A stretch of 64,000 nt of DNA, taken from JACDAN01 sp963847235 (GTDB taxonomy: Bacteria; Actinomycetota; Thermoleophilia; Gaiellales; Gaiellaceae). Within the stretch, counting starts at the first letter, position 1. The number at the start of each line of letters is the position of its first letter. A model generated the notes under the pieces. The model was not told the origin of the DNA. It saw only the letters and a program-made list of their open reading frames with translations, and made no database searches. The stretch is from the NCBI GenBank assembly GCA_963847235.1, contig CAWJYU010000009.1:62001-126000 (forward strand), given 5' to 3'. A program made the translations under genes and the position numbers. This document shows, in pieces, positions 43,301 to 53,416 of the stretch.

Positions 43301-46300
43301 TGAAGTCGCCGTCGGCGGTCATCGACACGGTGCCGCCGGCGACCGTGCAGTCGTATGGCGCCGTTGTGTCGGCGCAGCCGACGATCGAGGTCACGGTGAT
43401 CGGGTCGCCCTCCACCGGGTCGGCGTCGTTGCCGCGGACGCCGTTGGCCGGGCCGGTGGCCTCCGTCACCGCCGGCGTGGTCACCGCGGCGAGGTCGACC
43501 CGCAACTCCGTGTTCCCGATCGTGTCGAAACTGTCGGCGCCGGCGGTCGGCGCGTCGTTGACGCAGGTGACCGTCATCGACACGGTGGCCGTCGAGCCGC
43601 CGTTCAGCGTGTAGGTGAACGTGTCCGGCGTCGTGCCGGGCGGGGCGTTGCAGTAGTTCGGATCCGGCTGGTAGGTCAGCCCGGTCCCGCCGCCGGTGAC
43701 CACGACGGTGCCGTTTGCCGGGTCAGAGGCCGAGCCGATCGTCTTCGGGCCGCCGTCGACGTCGGTGTCGTTGGTCAGCACCGGGACCGCGGTCGCGGCG
43801 GCGTCCTCGAGCACGGTTGCGCTGTCGTTGACCGCAACGGGCGGGTCGTCGACGGCGACGACCGTGATCCCCTTGGTGTCGGAGCCGGTCCGCGAGGTCT
43901 CGTCGGTGACCGTGAACGTGACCGTCCGCGCCGCCGTCGACGGAGCGTCGGAGCTGTTCCGGTAGGTCACATCGCGCAACGCCGCCTGGTAGGCGGCAAG
44001 ACTGGCGTTGCCGGTGAGCGTGAGCGTGTCGCCGCTGACCGAGGGCGTGATCCCCAGATGCGAGCCCGGCGAGCGCGCAGGATGTCCTCAGCACCCGCGT
44101 AGCCGACCGTGATCTGAACCGTCGCGCCCGTGATCGTCGCGCCCGGGTCCGGATCGCTGACGGTCACCGCCGAGTCGATCGCCGTCGCCGCAGCGTTCTC
44201 CGTGTAGCTCGTGCTGCCGGCCGAGTTGTCGACCACCGGATTGTCCGGCGCGCACGTGACCGTCATCGAGACCGTCGCCGTCGAGCCGCCGTTGAGCGTG
44301 TACGTGAACGTGTCCGGTGTCGTGCCGGGCGGCGCGTTGCAGTAGTTCGGATCCGGCTGATAGGTCAGCCCCAACCCACCGCCCGTGATCACGACGGTGC
44401 CGTTCGCCGGATCCGACGCCGACAAGATCGTGATCATGCCACCGTCGAAATCGGTGTCGTTCGCCAGCACCGAGACTGCCGTGGCCGCGGCATCCTCGAG
44501 CACTGTTGCGCTGTCGTTGACGGCCACGGGCGGGTCGTCCACGCACGTCACCGTGATCGAGACAGTCGCCGTCGAGCCGCCGTTGAGCGTGTACGTGAAT
44601 GTGTCCGGCGCCGTCCCGGGTGGGGCGTTGCAGTAGTTCGGATCCGGCTGATACGTCAGCCCCGTCCCGCCGCCGGTAATGACGACGGTGCCGTTCGCCG
44701 GATCCGAGCGCCGAGCCGATCGTCTTCGGGCCGCCGTCCGGATCCGTGTCGTTGGCGAGCACGTTGACTGCCGTCGCCGCCGCGTCCTCGAGAACGGTCG
44801 CCGAGTCGGCAACCGCCGTCGGCGCATCGTCCACGCACGTGACCGTCACCGAGACCGTCGCGGTCGAGCCGCCGTTGAGCGTGTACGTGAACGTGTCCGG
44901 CGTCGTCCCGGGCGGGGCGTTGCAGTAGCTCGGGATCCGGCTGATAGGTCAGTCCCGCGCCGCCCACGGTGATCACGACCATGCCGTTCGCCGGATCGCG
45001 ACACGGACCCGATCAACTTCAGGCCCGCCATCCGGATCCGTGTCATTCGCCAACACGTCGATCGCCGTCGCGGCGGCGTCCTCGAGAACCGTCGCCGAGT
45101 CAGCAACCGCCGTCGGCGCATCGTCCACGCACGTGACCGTGATCGAGACCGTCGCCGTCGAGCCACCGTTGAGCGTGTAGGTGAAGCTGTCCGAGCCGCA
45201 GAAGTTCGCGGCCGGCTGGTAGGTGAGTCCGGTGCCGCCGCCGGTGATCACGACCGTGCCGTTCGCCGGCTGGGTGACCGAGGTCGACTGACTTCGGGCC
45301 GCCGTCGACGTCGGTGTCGTTCGCGAGCACGTCGATCGCCGTCGCGCCGGAGTCCTCGGCCACCGTCGCGCTGTCGTCGACAGCGACCGGGAAGGTCGTC
45401 GACGCACGTGACCGTCACGGACACAGTCGCGCTCGAACCACCGTTCAAGGTGTAGGTGAAGCTGTCCGCGGCCGCAGAAGTTCGCGGTCCGGCTGGTAGG
45501 TCAGGCCCGGTGCCGCCGCCGGTGATCACGACGGTGCCGTTCGTGCCGGATCGCGTCTTCGCCTCGACCGTCTTCGGGCCGCCGTCGACATCGGTGTCGT
45601 TCGCGAGCACGTCGATCGCGGTCGCGCCGGAGTCCTCGGCGACGGTGGCGGAGTCGTCGACGGCGATCGGCGGATCGTCGACGCACGTGACGGTCACGGA
45701 CACGGTCGCGCTCGAGCCGCCGTTCAAGCGTGTAGGTGAACGTGTCCGGCGCGGTGCCGGGCGGCGCGTTGCAGTAGTTCGGATCCGGCTGGTAGGTCAG
45801 CCCCGTCCCGCCGCCGGTGATCGACGACCGTGCCGTTCGCCGGCTCCGACGACCGAGCCGATCGACATCGGGCCGCCATCGGCGATCGGTGTCGTTCGCC
45901 AGCACGTCGACCGCAGTCGCCCCGGCATCCTCGAGAACGGTCGCCGAGTCGTCCACCGCCGTCGGCGCATCGTCGACGCACGTGACCGTGACCGACACGG
46001 TCGCGCTCGACGCCGCCGTTCAAGCGTGTACGTGAACGTGTCCGGCGCCGTGCCGGGCGGGCTGTTGCAGTAGTTCGGATCCGGCTGGTAGGTCAGCCCG
46101 GTGCCGCCGCCGGTGATCGACGACCGTGCCGTTCGCCGGATCCGAGGCCGAGCCGATCGTCATCGGGCCGCCGTCGGGATCCGTGTCGTTGGCGAGCACG
46201 TCGATCGCCGTCGCGGCCGCGTCCTCGAGCAACGGTCGCCGCGTCGTCGACCGCCGTCGGCGCATCGTCCACGCACGTGACCGTGACCGAGACCGTCGCG

Positions 46301-48739
46301 CGTCGAGCCGCCGTTGAGCGTGTACGTGAACGTGTCCGGCGTCGTGCCGGGCGGGGCGTTGCAGTAGTCCGGGATCCGGCTGATAGGTCAGCCCCGCGCC
46401 GCCCACGGTGATCGACGACCGTGCCGTTCGCCGGATCCGACACGGACCCGATCATCTTCAGGCCGCCATCCGGATCCGTGTCATTCGCCAACACGTCGAT
46501 CGCCGTCGCCGGCGGCGTCCTCAGCCACCGTCGCCGCGTCGTCGACCGCCGTCGGCGCGTCGTCCACGCAGGTGACCGTGACCGAGACGGTCGCCGTCGA
46601 GCCGCCGTTGAGCGTGTAGGTGAAGCTGTCCGGGCCGCAGAAGTTCGCGGCCGGCTGGTACGTGAGCCCGGTGCCGCCGCCGGTGATCACGACCGTGCCG
46701 TTCGCCGGCTGGGTGACCGAGTCGACCGACTTCGGGCCGCCGTCGACGTCGGTGTCGTTCGCGAGCACGTCGATCGCCGTCGCGCCGGAGTCCTCGGCCA
46801 CGGTCGCGCTGTCGTCGACGGCGACGGGCAGGTCGTCGACGCACGTGACCGTTACGGACACGGTCGCGGTCGAGCCGCCGTTCAGGGTGTAGGTGAACTG
46901 TCCGGGCCGCAGAAGTTCGCGCGCCGGCTCGTAGGTCAGCCCGGTGCCGCCGCCGGTGATCACGACCGTGCCGTTCGCCGGCTGGGTGACCGATGTCGAT
47001 CGTCATCGGGCCGCCGTCGACGTCGGTGTCGTTCGCGAGCACGTCGATCGCCGTCGCGCCGGAGTCCTCGGCGACGGTGGCGGTGTCGTCCACCGCGGTC
47101 GGGGGATCGTCGAAGCAGTCGACGGTCACCGAGACCGTGGCCTGCGAGCCGCCCGGCGCGAGCGTGTACGTGAACGTGTCCGGCGCGGTGCCCGGCGGGT
47201 CGTTGCAGTAGTTCGGGTCGGGCTCGTACGTGAGGCCCGTGCCGCCGCCGGTGATCGACGACCGTCCCGTTCGCCGGCTGGGTGACCGTGTCGACTGCCA
47301 TCGGGCCGCCGTCGACGTCGGTGTCGTTCGCGAGCACGTCGATCGCCGTCGCCCCGTCGCCCTCCGCGAGCGTCGCCGAGTCGTCCACCGCCGTGGGCGG
47401 GTCGTCGACACAGGTGAGGTCGACCGTCACGTGGCCGACGTCGGTGCCGCCCCGCCCGTCGGAGACGGTGTAGTCGAACCCGCCGGCGCCGCAGAAGTTC
47501 GGGGCCGGGACGAACTGAATCGTGCCGCCCGAGATCGACGCCGCGCCGCCGGTCGCATTCGCGACAGCCGTGACCGTCAGCGGGTCGGAATCGGCATCCG
47601 TGTCGTTCTCCGCCGGGCTGCCTGCGCCCGAGACCGGCAGGTCGAGCTGCGTGTCCTCCGTCCCGCCTTCCGTGTCGTCGACGGCAACCGGATTCGTGTT
47701 CTCGACGGCGTCCGTCACCGAGATCGCGAACTGCTCTTCGTAGCCCGCTCCGTCGGCGTCGGTGACGCGAATCCGAACCGAGTAGCTGCTCTTGGCCTCG
47801 TAGTCGAAGACGGCGTTCGTCCTCAGCGCGTTCCCGGCGAGCGTGAACGAGCCGTTGTCGCCAGAGCCCGTGCCGGCGACGAGGCTGTAGGAGTGCGTGT
47901 CGCCGGCGTTCGGGTCGGTCACCGTCAGCGTTCCGACGGTCGTCGCCGCCGGCTGGTTCTCGGCCACGCTCGCCGGGCTGAGCGAAAGGTCGCTCGGTGC
48001 GCGGTTCTGGTCGACGTTCTCGCAGTCGGCCCTTACCCGGTCGTCGGTGTCGGCCATTGCCCCGTCGGAGCCGCCGCCACAGAAGAGATCGTCGGAGAGC
48101 GACGCGGCATCGCGCCCGTCCAGGGTGTCGTCGCCCATCCCGCCGAAGAGCACGTCGTTGGCCATTCCGCCCCGCAGGCGGTCGTCGCCGCCGACCGCCG
48201 TGGAGCCAGTTCGCAGCCCCATTCCCCTGCAGGGAGTCGTCGCCCGACCCGCCGCGCAGGTTCTCGACGTCGGAGCGGAGCTCGTCACCCTCCCCCCTGC
48301 TGCCGTCGTTCGCGCCGTTCCCGGCCGACAGGCTCACGGCCGTGTCGTGGGCGAGGTAGTCGCCGAGGTCTCGACCCGGCCCGCCGCTCATCCGATCGCT
48401 TCCATGTCCCCCGCGGAGGTTGTCGTCGCCGCCCTCCCCGAACAGGCGATCGTCCCCCGCGCCGGCACGCAGCCGATCGTTGCCGCCTCCGCCGTAGAGG
48501 CGGTCATCGCCCGAGCCGGCGAGCAAACGGTCCTTGCCCCCGCCGCCCCGAAGCACGTCATCGCCGCCGAAGCCGCAGATCACGTCGTCCCGCGCCGTCC
48601 CGGTGAGCACGTCCGGCCCAGGTGTGCCGCTCACCGTGCAGGGATCGGTCGCATCCAGCTCTTCCACCGCCGCCGACGGCTGACCGGTGGCAACAATCAG
48701 ATAGGAAAACCCGATCGCCAGAAGAGTCAGCGACCAGCC
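40315..48739 (-). CDS. Giant secreted surface protein (RTX, cadherin, Ig-like and beta-helix repeats) split by many frameshifts
   Basis: One leftward gene, roughly 2,800 residues, read in pieces. Order from the N-terminus: a hydrophobic segment (WSLTLLAIGFSYLIVATG, 48680-48739) probably part of a signal peptide; about 600 bp of hemolysin-type calcium repeats (GGDDVLRGGGGKDRLLAGSG); a cadherin-like domain (SPASVAENQPAATTVGTLTV); an array of VDDSATV-type Ig-like repeats; then a beta-helix half rich in Asn/Thr/Gly (ITNNVITDTEAEGIDIQSFAG), ending TNCTAP. The first ordinary start codon in the N-terminal frame is GTG at 48667, after the hydrophobic part, so another frame break near 48760 is likely. 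Nearly every break is one extra base. Expected role: adhesion or biofilm/exopolymer contact. No anchor motif is seen. Confidence 0.7.
43561..47428 (-). repeat. Tandem array of Ig/cadherin-like repeats inside the giant gene
   Basis: Thirteen occurrences of the strand motif V-T-C-V-D-D (or a close variant), at + strand positions 43561, 44250, 44541, 44833, 45127, 45402, 45681, 45976, 46271, 46566, 46839, 47113 and 47408. Spacing falls into two classes: near 291-295 bp (97-residue unit with DPNYCNAPPGT) and near 273-279 bp (91-residue unit with ANFCG.DSFTY); the 689-bp gap holds a different domain. Clean units are exactly 291 or 273 bp; others are longer by one to six bases, which is the footprint of the frame breaks. 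Confidence 0.8.
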
Positions 48740-48992
48740 CTTGCTGCGGCTCCGGATCCTGGGCGTTCCGTACTCCTCGGTTGGCTTCGAGCCAGGTACG
48801 GAGTCGATCTCCTAGGCAGGCCGCAGACGCACCCACCAAGCCCCGAGAACAGAGTGCCACGCCGGTCGCCGACTTACAAGGCCTGTAACGACCTTTTTCA
48901 AGCTGTGGAGAAGAGGGCGACCAGCCTCCGTATGCGCCTGCTTGTGGAAAGGTGGGCGTCGACCGGCCCGCCCCGACCGAGGAGATTCGACA

Positions 48993-49769
48993 ATGGCCAC
49001 AACCGAGACCCCAACGCTCTCCGATCAGGACCTCGCCGAGCTGGTCGCGTTGACGAAAGGCGCCGACAGCGTGGAGCTCAAGTTGACCGTGCCGGTGTCA
49101 GACCGGAGTCGCGGAGCGGCGGCGCTCGGGGTGGATCCCCTCGACGCTCAGATTCGGCAGGTCTACTTCTTCGACACGCCGGAGCTCGCGCTCAACAAGA
49201 GCGGCGTCGTCGTCCGTGCCCGCCGCGTCCAGGGGAAGGGGGACGATACGGTCGTGAAGCTGCGCCCGGTGGTCCCGAAGGAGCTTCCGGCCGCGCTACG
49301 CCGCTCGCCGAACTTCGGCGTCGAGGTCGATGCCATGCCGGGCGGGTTCGTCTGCTCGGGATCGATGAAGCGCGCGCTGAAGACACCCCGCGTCAGGGAT
49401 GCGGTGTTCGGAAAGCGGCCGCTCAGCAAGCTCTACTCCAAGGAGCAGCGGGCCCTCTACGCGGCGCACGCACCCGCGGGGCTGGAGCTGGACGACCTCT
49501 CGATCCTCGGCCCGCTCTCCGTGCTCAAGCTGAAGTTCGCGCCTGAGGGCTTCGACCGCAAACTCGTTGCCGAGCTCTGGCTCTACCCGGACAACTCCAT
49601 GATCCTCGAGCTGTCGACGAAATGCGCGCCCTCGGAGACGTTCCAGGTCGTCGCCGAATCGAAAGCATTCCTGACGCAAAAGGGCGTCGAGCTCACCGGT
49701 GAGCAGGAGACCAAGACGAAGAAGGCGCTCCAGTACTTCTCGAAGCAGCTGCGGGCAGACGGCGACTAG
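48993..49769 (+). CDS. CYTH-domain protein
   Basis: 258 residues. An acidic/Lys strand near the start (SVELKLTVPVSDRS, resembling the CYTH ExExK signature), YFFDTPELALNKSGVVVRARRV with the arginines that bind phosphate chains, VVKLRPV, and late ELWLYPDNSMILELSTKC fit the triphosphate-tunnel fold (adenylate cyclase CyaB, thiamine triphosphatase, inorganic triphosphatase). The exact activity is uncertain. Good start: GAGGAGATTCGACA then ATG. The roughly 250 bases before it hold only the probable N-terminal remnant of the giant gene. Confidence 0.72.
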   Translation: MATTETPTLSDQDLAELVALTKGADSVELKLTVPVSDRSRGAAALGVDPLDAQIRQVYFFDTPELALNKSGVVVRARRVQGKGDDTVVKLRPVVPKELPAALRRSPNFGVEVDAMPGGFVCSGSMKRALKTPRVRDAVFGKRPLSKLYSKEQRALYAAHAPAGLELDDLSILGPLSVLKLKFAPEGFDRKLVAELWLYPDNSMILELSTKCAPSETFQVVAESKAFLTQKGVELTGEQETKTKKALQYFSKQLRADGD

Positions 49770-49800
49770 GCCCGTCCGCGCGTCTTGCTAGCGGGTTGAG

Positions 49801-50893
49801 ATGCCGAACGCACAGCTCGAAGTGATCCATATGCACGGGGAATCGCTGTGGCCGCGGGTCGCGGAGCTTCCGCTCGTTGTCGAGGCGTGCGAGTACGACC
49901 GCCTGCACGCCGTCCTCGCCTACGAGTTCGACCGCATCACGACGCACGTGCGGCTCGTGGGCGCCGGAACGGAGGGGCTGGGCGAGGACGTCTCGGCGTT
50001 CCGCGAGGACGGCACCACGCTGCACGAGACCCAGCCGTCGCTGCCCCTCGCGGGCGAGTGGACGCTGGCCGGCTTCTGCGAGCAGCTCGGCGGGCTCGCG
50101 CTGTGGCCGGAGCCGCCGGAGTGGGACGTGGCGCTGCGCCTCCGTCGCTGGGCGTTCGAGTCGGCGGCCCTCGACCTCGCGCTCCGCCAGGCCGGCCGCC
50201 CGCTGCACGACGTGCTCGGGCTCGAGCCGAAGCCGGTGCGCTTCGTCAACTCGCTCGGCCTCGGCAAGGAGCCGTCGATCGAGCCGGTGCGCCGGCGGCT
50301 CGCCCGCTCTCCCGGAGTCCGCTTCAAGCTCGACGCGGAGGCGAGCTGGGAGCCGGCGCTCGTCGACGAGGTCGCGGCGACCGGCGCGGTCGACACGATC
50401 GACTTCAAGGGCCAGTACGGCTTCGAGGTGAAGGATCCCGCGGCGCTGTGGCGCGCTGTACGACCACATCCTCGCCGCGTTCCCGGACGCCTACCTCGAA
50501 GACCCGCACGACCTGCCCGAGATCGCGCAGCGGCTCCGCGACCACGTCGAACGGGTGTCCTACGATGCGCCGATCCGCAGCGCCGAGGACATCGGCGCGA
50601 CGCCGCTCCCCGCACGCGTGGTGAACGTCAAGCCCGCGCGCATCGGCGACCTGCAACGGCTTTTCGAGGTCTACGCGCGCTGCGCGCGGGAGCGGCGGCC
50701 CATGTACGGCGGAGGTTTCGGGGAGCTGGGCGTCGGCCGCGGGCAGATCGAGCTGCTCGCCGCGCTGTTCCACGCCGACGCGCCCAACGACGTGGCGCCG
50801 GGCGCCTACAACGAGGACGACCCGCCGGGCCGCCTGCCGGCCAGCCCGTTGGCGCCGAGCCCGGCGCCGACCGGGTTCCGCTGGACGGCATAG
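49801..50893 (+). CDS. Enolase-superfamily protein (mandelate racemase/muconate-lactonizing type), interrupted by a one-base insertion
   Basis: Corrected length about 364 residues. N-terminal alpha+beta capping domain, then barrel strands with RFKLDAEASW (Lys), TIDFKGQYG (Asp) and, after the frame correction, DAYLEDPHDLPEIAQRL (Glu) and YDAPIRSAEDIG, followed by VNVKPARIGDLQRLFEVY (Lys) at the sixth/seventh strand. The frame breaks at 50455 (one extra G); removing it gives LWRLYDHILAAFPDAYLEDPHD. Substrate unknown; epimerase or dehydratase activity is typical. The last residues are Pro/Ala-rich. Confidence 0.78.
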
Positions 50894-50963
50894 GCCCGTC
50901 CGCCAGGCACGACCCGGCCGCGGGCGGACCAATTTCCGGCGGCCATTTCCGAAGGAGTCTGAG

Positions 50964-51034
50964 AGGCGCGGACCGGAGTCGAACCGGTGTGCGAGGCTTT
51001 GCAGGCCTCTGCCTAACCACTCGGCCACCGCGCC
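50964..51034 (-). tRNA. tRNA-Cys (anticodon GCA)
   Basis: 71 bases. Acceptor stem GGCGCGG/CCGCGCC with a U discriminator, D-arm GCC..GGTTAGGC, anticodon stem GAGGC/GCCTC around loop CTGCAAA giving anticodon GCA, and T-arm CCGG-TTCGACT-CCGG. CCA is not encoded. It lies between the enolase-like gene and UdgX on the other strand. Confidence 0.95.
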
Positions 51035-51046
51035 GGGCGACGTTGC

Positions 51047-51688
51047 ATGGTAACGGTGGCTGGGTACGTACCACCCGTGGCCGACAAGCTTTTCGCCACC
51101 GAGTACGAGACGCTCGAGCAGCTCCGCGAAGCCGCCCGTGGGTGCAAACGCTGTGACCTCTGGAAGTCGGGCACGCAGACCGTCTTCGGCGAGGGACGCC
51201 CAGAGGCCCGGCTGATGCTCGTCGGCGAGCAGCCCGGCGACCAGGAGGATCTCGCCGGCCGGCCGTTCGTCGGCCCCGCCGGGCAGCTGCTCGACAAGGC
51301 CCTCGAGGAGGCCGGCATCGACCGCGAGCTCGCCTACGTCACCAACGTCGTCAAGCACTTCAAGTGGCAGCCGCGCGGGAAGCGGCGCATCCACCAGAAG
51401 CCGAATGCGGCCGAGATCGCCGCCTGCAGGCCGTGGCTCGACGCCGAGCTCGAGCTGCTCCGTCCGAAGGTGCTCGTCTGCCTCGGCGCGACCGCCGCTC
51501 AGGCGCTGCTCGGCCGGCAGTTCCGAGTCAGCCGCGACCGCGGCGTGCCGGTCGAGTCCGACCTCGCGCCCGTCGTCATGGCGACCGTGCACCCGTCGTC
51601 GATTCTTCGGTCGGAGAACCGCGAGGAGGAGACTGCTCTGCTGGTGGAGGATCTCCGGCGGGTCGCGGAGGCCCTTCGAGCCGCCTGA
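51047..51688 (+). CDS. udgX: UdgX-type uracil-DNA glycosylase/uracil-DNA-binding protein
   Basis: 213 residues. Family-4-like core with a CxxC cluster ligand pair (RGCKRCDLW), GEQPGDQEDLAGRPFVGPAGQLLDKAL (motif A, with Gln-Asp), the later cysteine in AACRPWLDAEL and motif B VHPSSILR. The insertion GKRRIHQKP is the diagnostic R-loop of UdgX, whose His forms a covalent bond to the abasic site after uracil release. ATG at 51047 is used; GTG at 51077 is an alternative, since conservation begins at KLFATEYETLEQL. The 3' end overlaps the convergent membrane-protein gene. Confidence 0.9.
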   Translation: MVTVAGYVPPVADKLFATEYETLEQLREAARGCKRCDLWKSGTQTVFGEGRPEARLMLVGEQPGDQEDLAGRPFVGPAGQLLDKALEEAGIDRELAYVTNVVKHFKWQPRGKRRIHQKPNAAEIAACRPWLDAELELLRPKVLVCLGATAAQALLGRQFRVSRDRGVPVESDLAPVVMATVHPSSILRSENREEETALLVEDLRRVAEALRAA

Positions 51689-52486
51689 CCGCGAGCGCTA
51701 CCGCAGCGGCCAGCAGCAGGAGAGCAGCCCACGCGACGCTCGCGCGTGGGGTCAGGACGCTCGGCGGCGTCCATGACGTCCAGTCGCGCTTGACGAGCTG
51801 CTCGAACCAGAAGTCGCGCCACCCGACCGCGAGGCCGTAGACCAGCGTCAGCCCGAGGAGGAATCCCACGGCCAGTCGTGCGGCGAACCGGGTCAGCACG
51901 AGCGCAGCGGTGACGAGCAGTGTCGCGTCGAGGCCCTCGTGGTCGCCGAGGTGGACGGCCGGCGCGAGCCGACCGTCGCCGCCGCGCCGGATCTCCTCGC
52001 CGAGGAAGACGTCGCCTGGGAAGAAGAAGCCCGCAGCCGCAGCGATCCACACCAGCGCGGCGAGCCAGACCACGACACCGATCACCACGCGCAGCGCGTC
52101 GAGTCGGAGCCGTCCCACTCGCTCCCACGGCGCCTTCAGGCTGAGAGCGAATGCGATCGCGACGCCGATCGCGGGCACCACGTTGATCGGCTTCGCATCC
52201 AGGTCGTGCTGATCGACGACGCCGGGCAGCGCCGTCACGCCGCAGAGCAGCGGTCGCGATCCCGGCGGCCCACAGCGCGCCAGCGCGTCCCGATCCGGTC
52301 GGCGGCGAGCCAGGCGATCGAGATCGCGATCAGCGACACGGGATAGTTGAGGAAGACGAGCGCGCGGCCCAGGCCGGCGGCAAACCCCTCCTCGCTGACG
52401 TTGTAGAGCTCCTCGGGCGGCAGCCGCCAGTACGTGATCGCGATCAGACCGGCGGTCGCAAACAAGAGCGCCCACAGAGCGTCCAC
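51576..52486 (-). CDS. Hypothetical polytopic membrane protein, two one-base insertions
   Basis: About 302 residues after correction. N-terminal VDALWALLFATAGLIAITYWRLPPEELYNVSEEGFAAGLGRALVFLNYPVSLIAISIAWLAAD leads, with removal of extra bases at about 52270 and 52251, into AAGIAT-LLCGVTALPGVVDQHDLDAKPINVVPAIGVAIAFAL. Several further helices follow, then a Pro-rich cytoplasmic tail whose coding overlaps the 3' end of udgX antisense. At least seven membrane helices. No family recognised. GTG start at 52486; the divergent lipoprotein gene starts 16 bases away. Confidence 0.65.
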
Positions 52487-52501
52487 TGGTACAGGCCTTC
52501 G

Positions 52502-53407
52502 ATGCGCCAAGCTCTTGCCTGCCTCGCCGTGCTCATCCTCGCCGCCTGCGGCGGCGGAAGCAAGGAGGCGTCGGATCCCGTCTACGCCTACGACGAGGAC
52601 GAGCCGATCGCGAAGCAGGACGCCGGGCTGGCGAACTCGGACTACCCGGTGAAGATCCACGACATCAGCTTCGACGGCGGCGCCGAGCGGGTGCCGGCGT
52701 TCCTGCTCCTCCCACCGGGCGAGGGGCCGTATCCGGCGGTCATCTACCTCCACGGGCAGGGCGGTGACCGGCTGGAGATGCTCTACACCGCGAGCTGGCT
52801 TGCCGGCAGGCGCGCTGTCGCTCTCACGGTCGAGTCTCCCTACTCGCCGAACCGCGAGATCGAGCTCGGGCCGGGCGTCGAGGGCCTGCGCAAGGAGCGG
52901 AACCGAACCGTGCAGAGCGTCGTCGAGCTGCGGCGCGCCGTCGACCTGCTCCAGTCCCTGCCTCAGGTGGACGACGACAAGATCGGCTTCGTCGGCTACA
53001 GCGCCGGCGCGCGGACCGGCGCGATCCTCGCCGGCGTCGAGCCGCGGATCAAGGCGTTCGTGCTCATGTCGGGAGGTGAGGACTCGGTCGACGAGTTCAT
53101 GACGCTCGTCCAGCCGGAGCAGCGCGACGAAGTCCGACCGCTCCTCGAGGACACGGACGGCCTGACGTACATCGCGCAGGCGAGCCCGTCGAAGCTCTTC
53201 TTCCAGGCGGGCCGGAAGGACTCGGTCGTTCCCAAGGACGCGCTCGAGACGCTGATCAAGGCCGGAAGCGAGCCGAAGAAGGTCGGCTGGTACGACGCCG
53301 GCCACGACCTCGCGGTCCCGAAGGCGCAGCGCGACCAGCTCGACTGGCTCGCCGACGTCCTCGAGATCGAGGGCCCGCCCGTCGAGGGAGCAGAGACCGG
53401 GCCCTAG
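52502..53407 (+). CDS. Lipoprotein alpha/beta hydrolase (dienelactone-hydrolase-like)
   Basis: 301 residues. Lipoprotein signal MRQALACLAVLILAACGGG with lipobox LAAC. The mature part shows AVIYLHGQGGDRLEM (oxyanion), FVGYSAGARTGAILAG (nucleophile Ser in GYSAG), FQAGRKDSVVPKDAL (acid Asp) and WYDAGHDLAV (His). An acyl or peptide hydrolase tethered outside the membrane; substrate not known. Followed within 10 bases by the kinase-like gene, so probably co-transcribed. Confidence 0.88.
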   Translation: MRQALACLAVLILAACGGGSKEASDPVYAYDEDEPIAKQDAGLANSDYPVKIHDISFDGGAERVPAFLLLPPGEGPYPAVIYLHGQGGDRLEMLYTASWLAGRRAVALTVESPYSPNREIELGPGVEGLRKERNRTVQSVVELRRAVDLLQSLPQVDDDKIGFVGYSAGARTGAILAGVEPRIKAFVLMSGGEDSVDEFMTLVQPEQRDEVRPLLEDTDGLTYIAQASPSKLFFQAGRKDSVVPKDALETLIKAGSEPKKVGWYDAGHDLAVPKAQRDQLDWLADVLEIEGPPVEGAETGP

Positions 53408-53416
53408 GATCGCCCG

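Noticed and set aside
44700..47300. Many ORFs of 60-250 codons on the + strand across the repeat gene
   Set aside because: They are antisense shadows of the repeats and change frame with every unit.
43561..47428. Regular repeats near 280-295 bp considered as a CRISPR or satellite array
   Set aside because: They encode clear Ig-like protein repeats without short identical repeats and unique spacers, and no cas gene is near.
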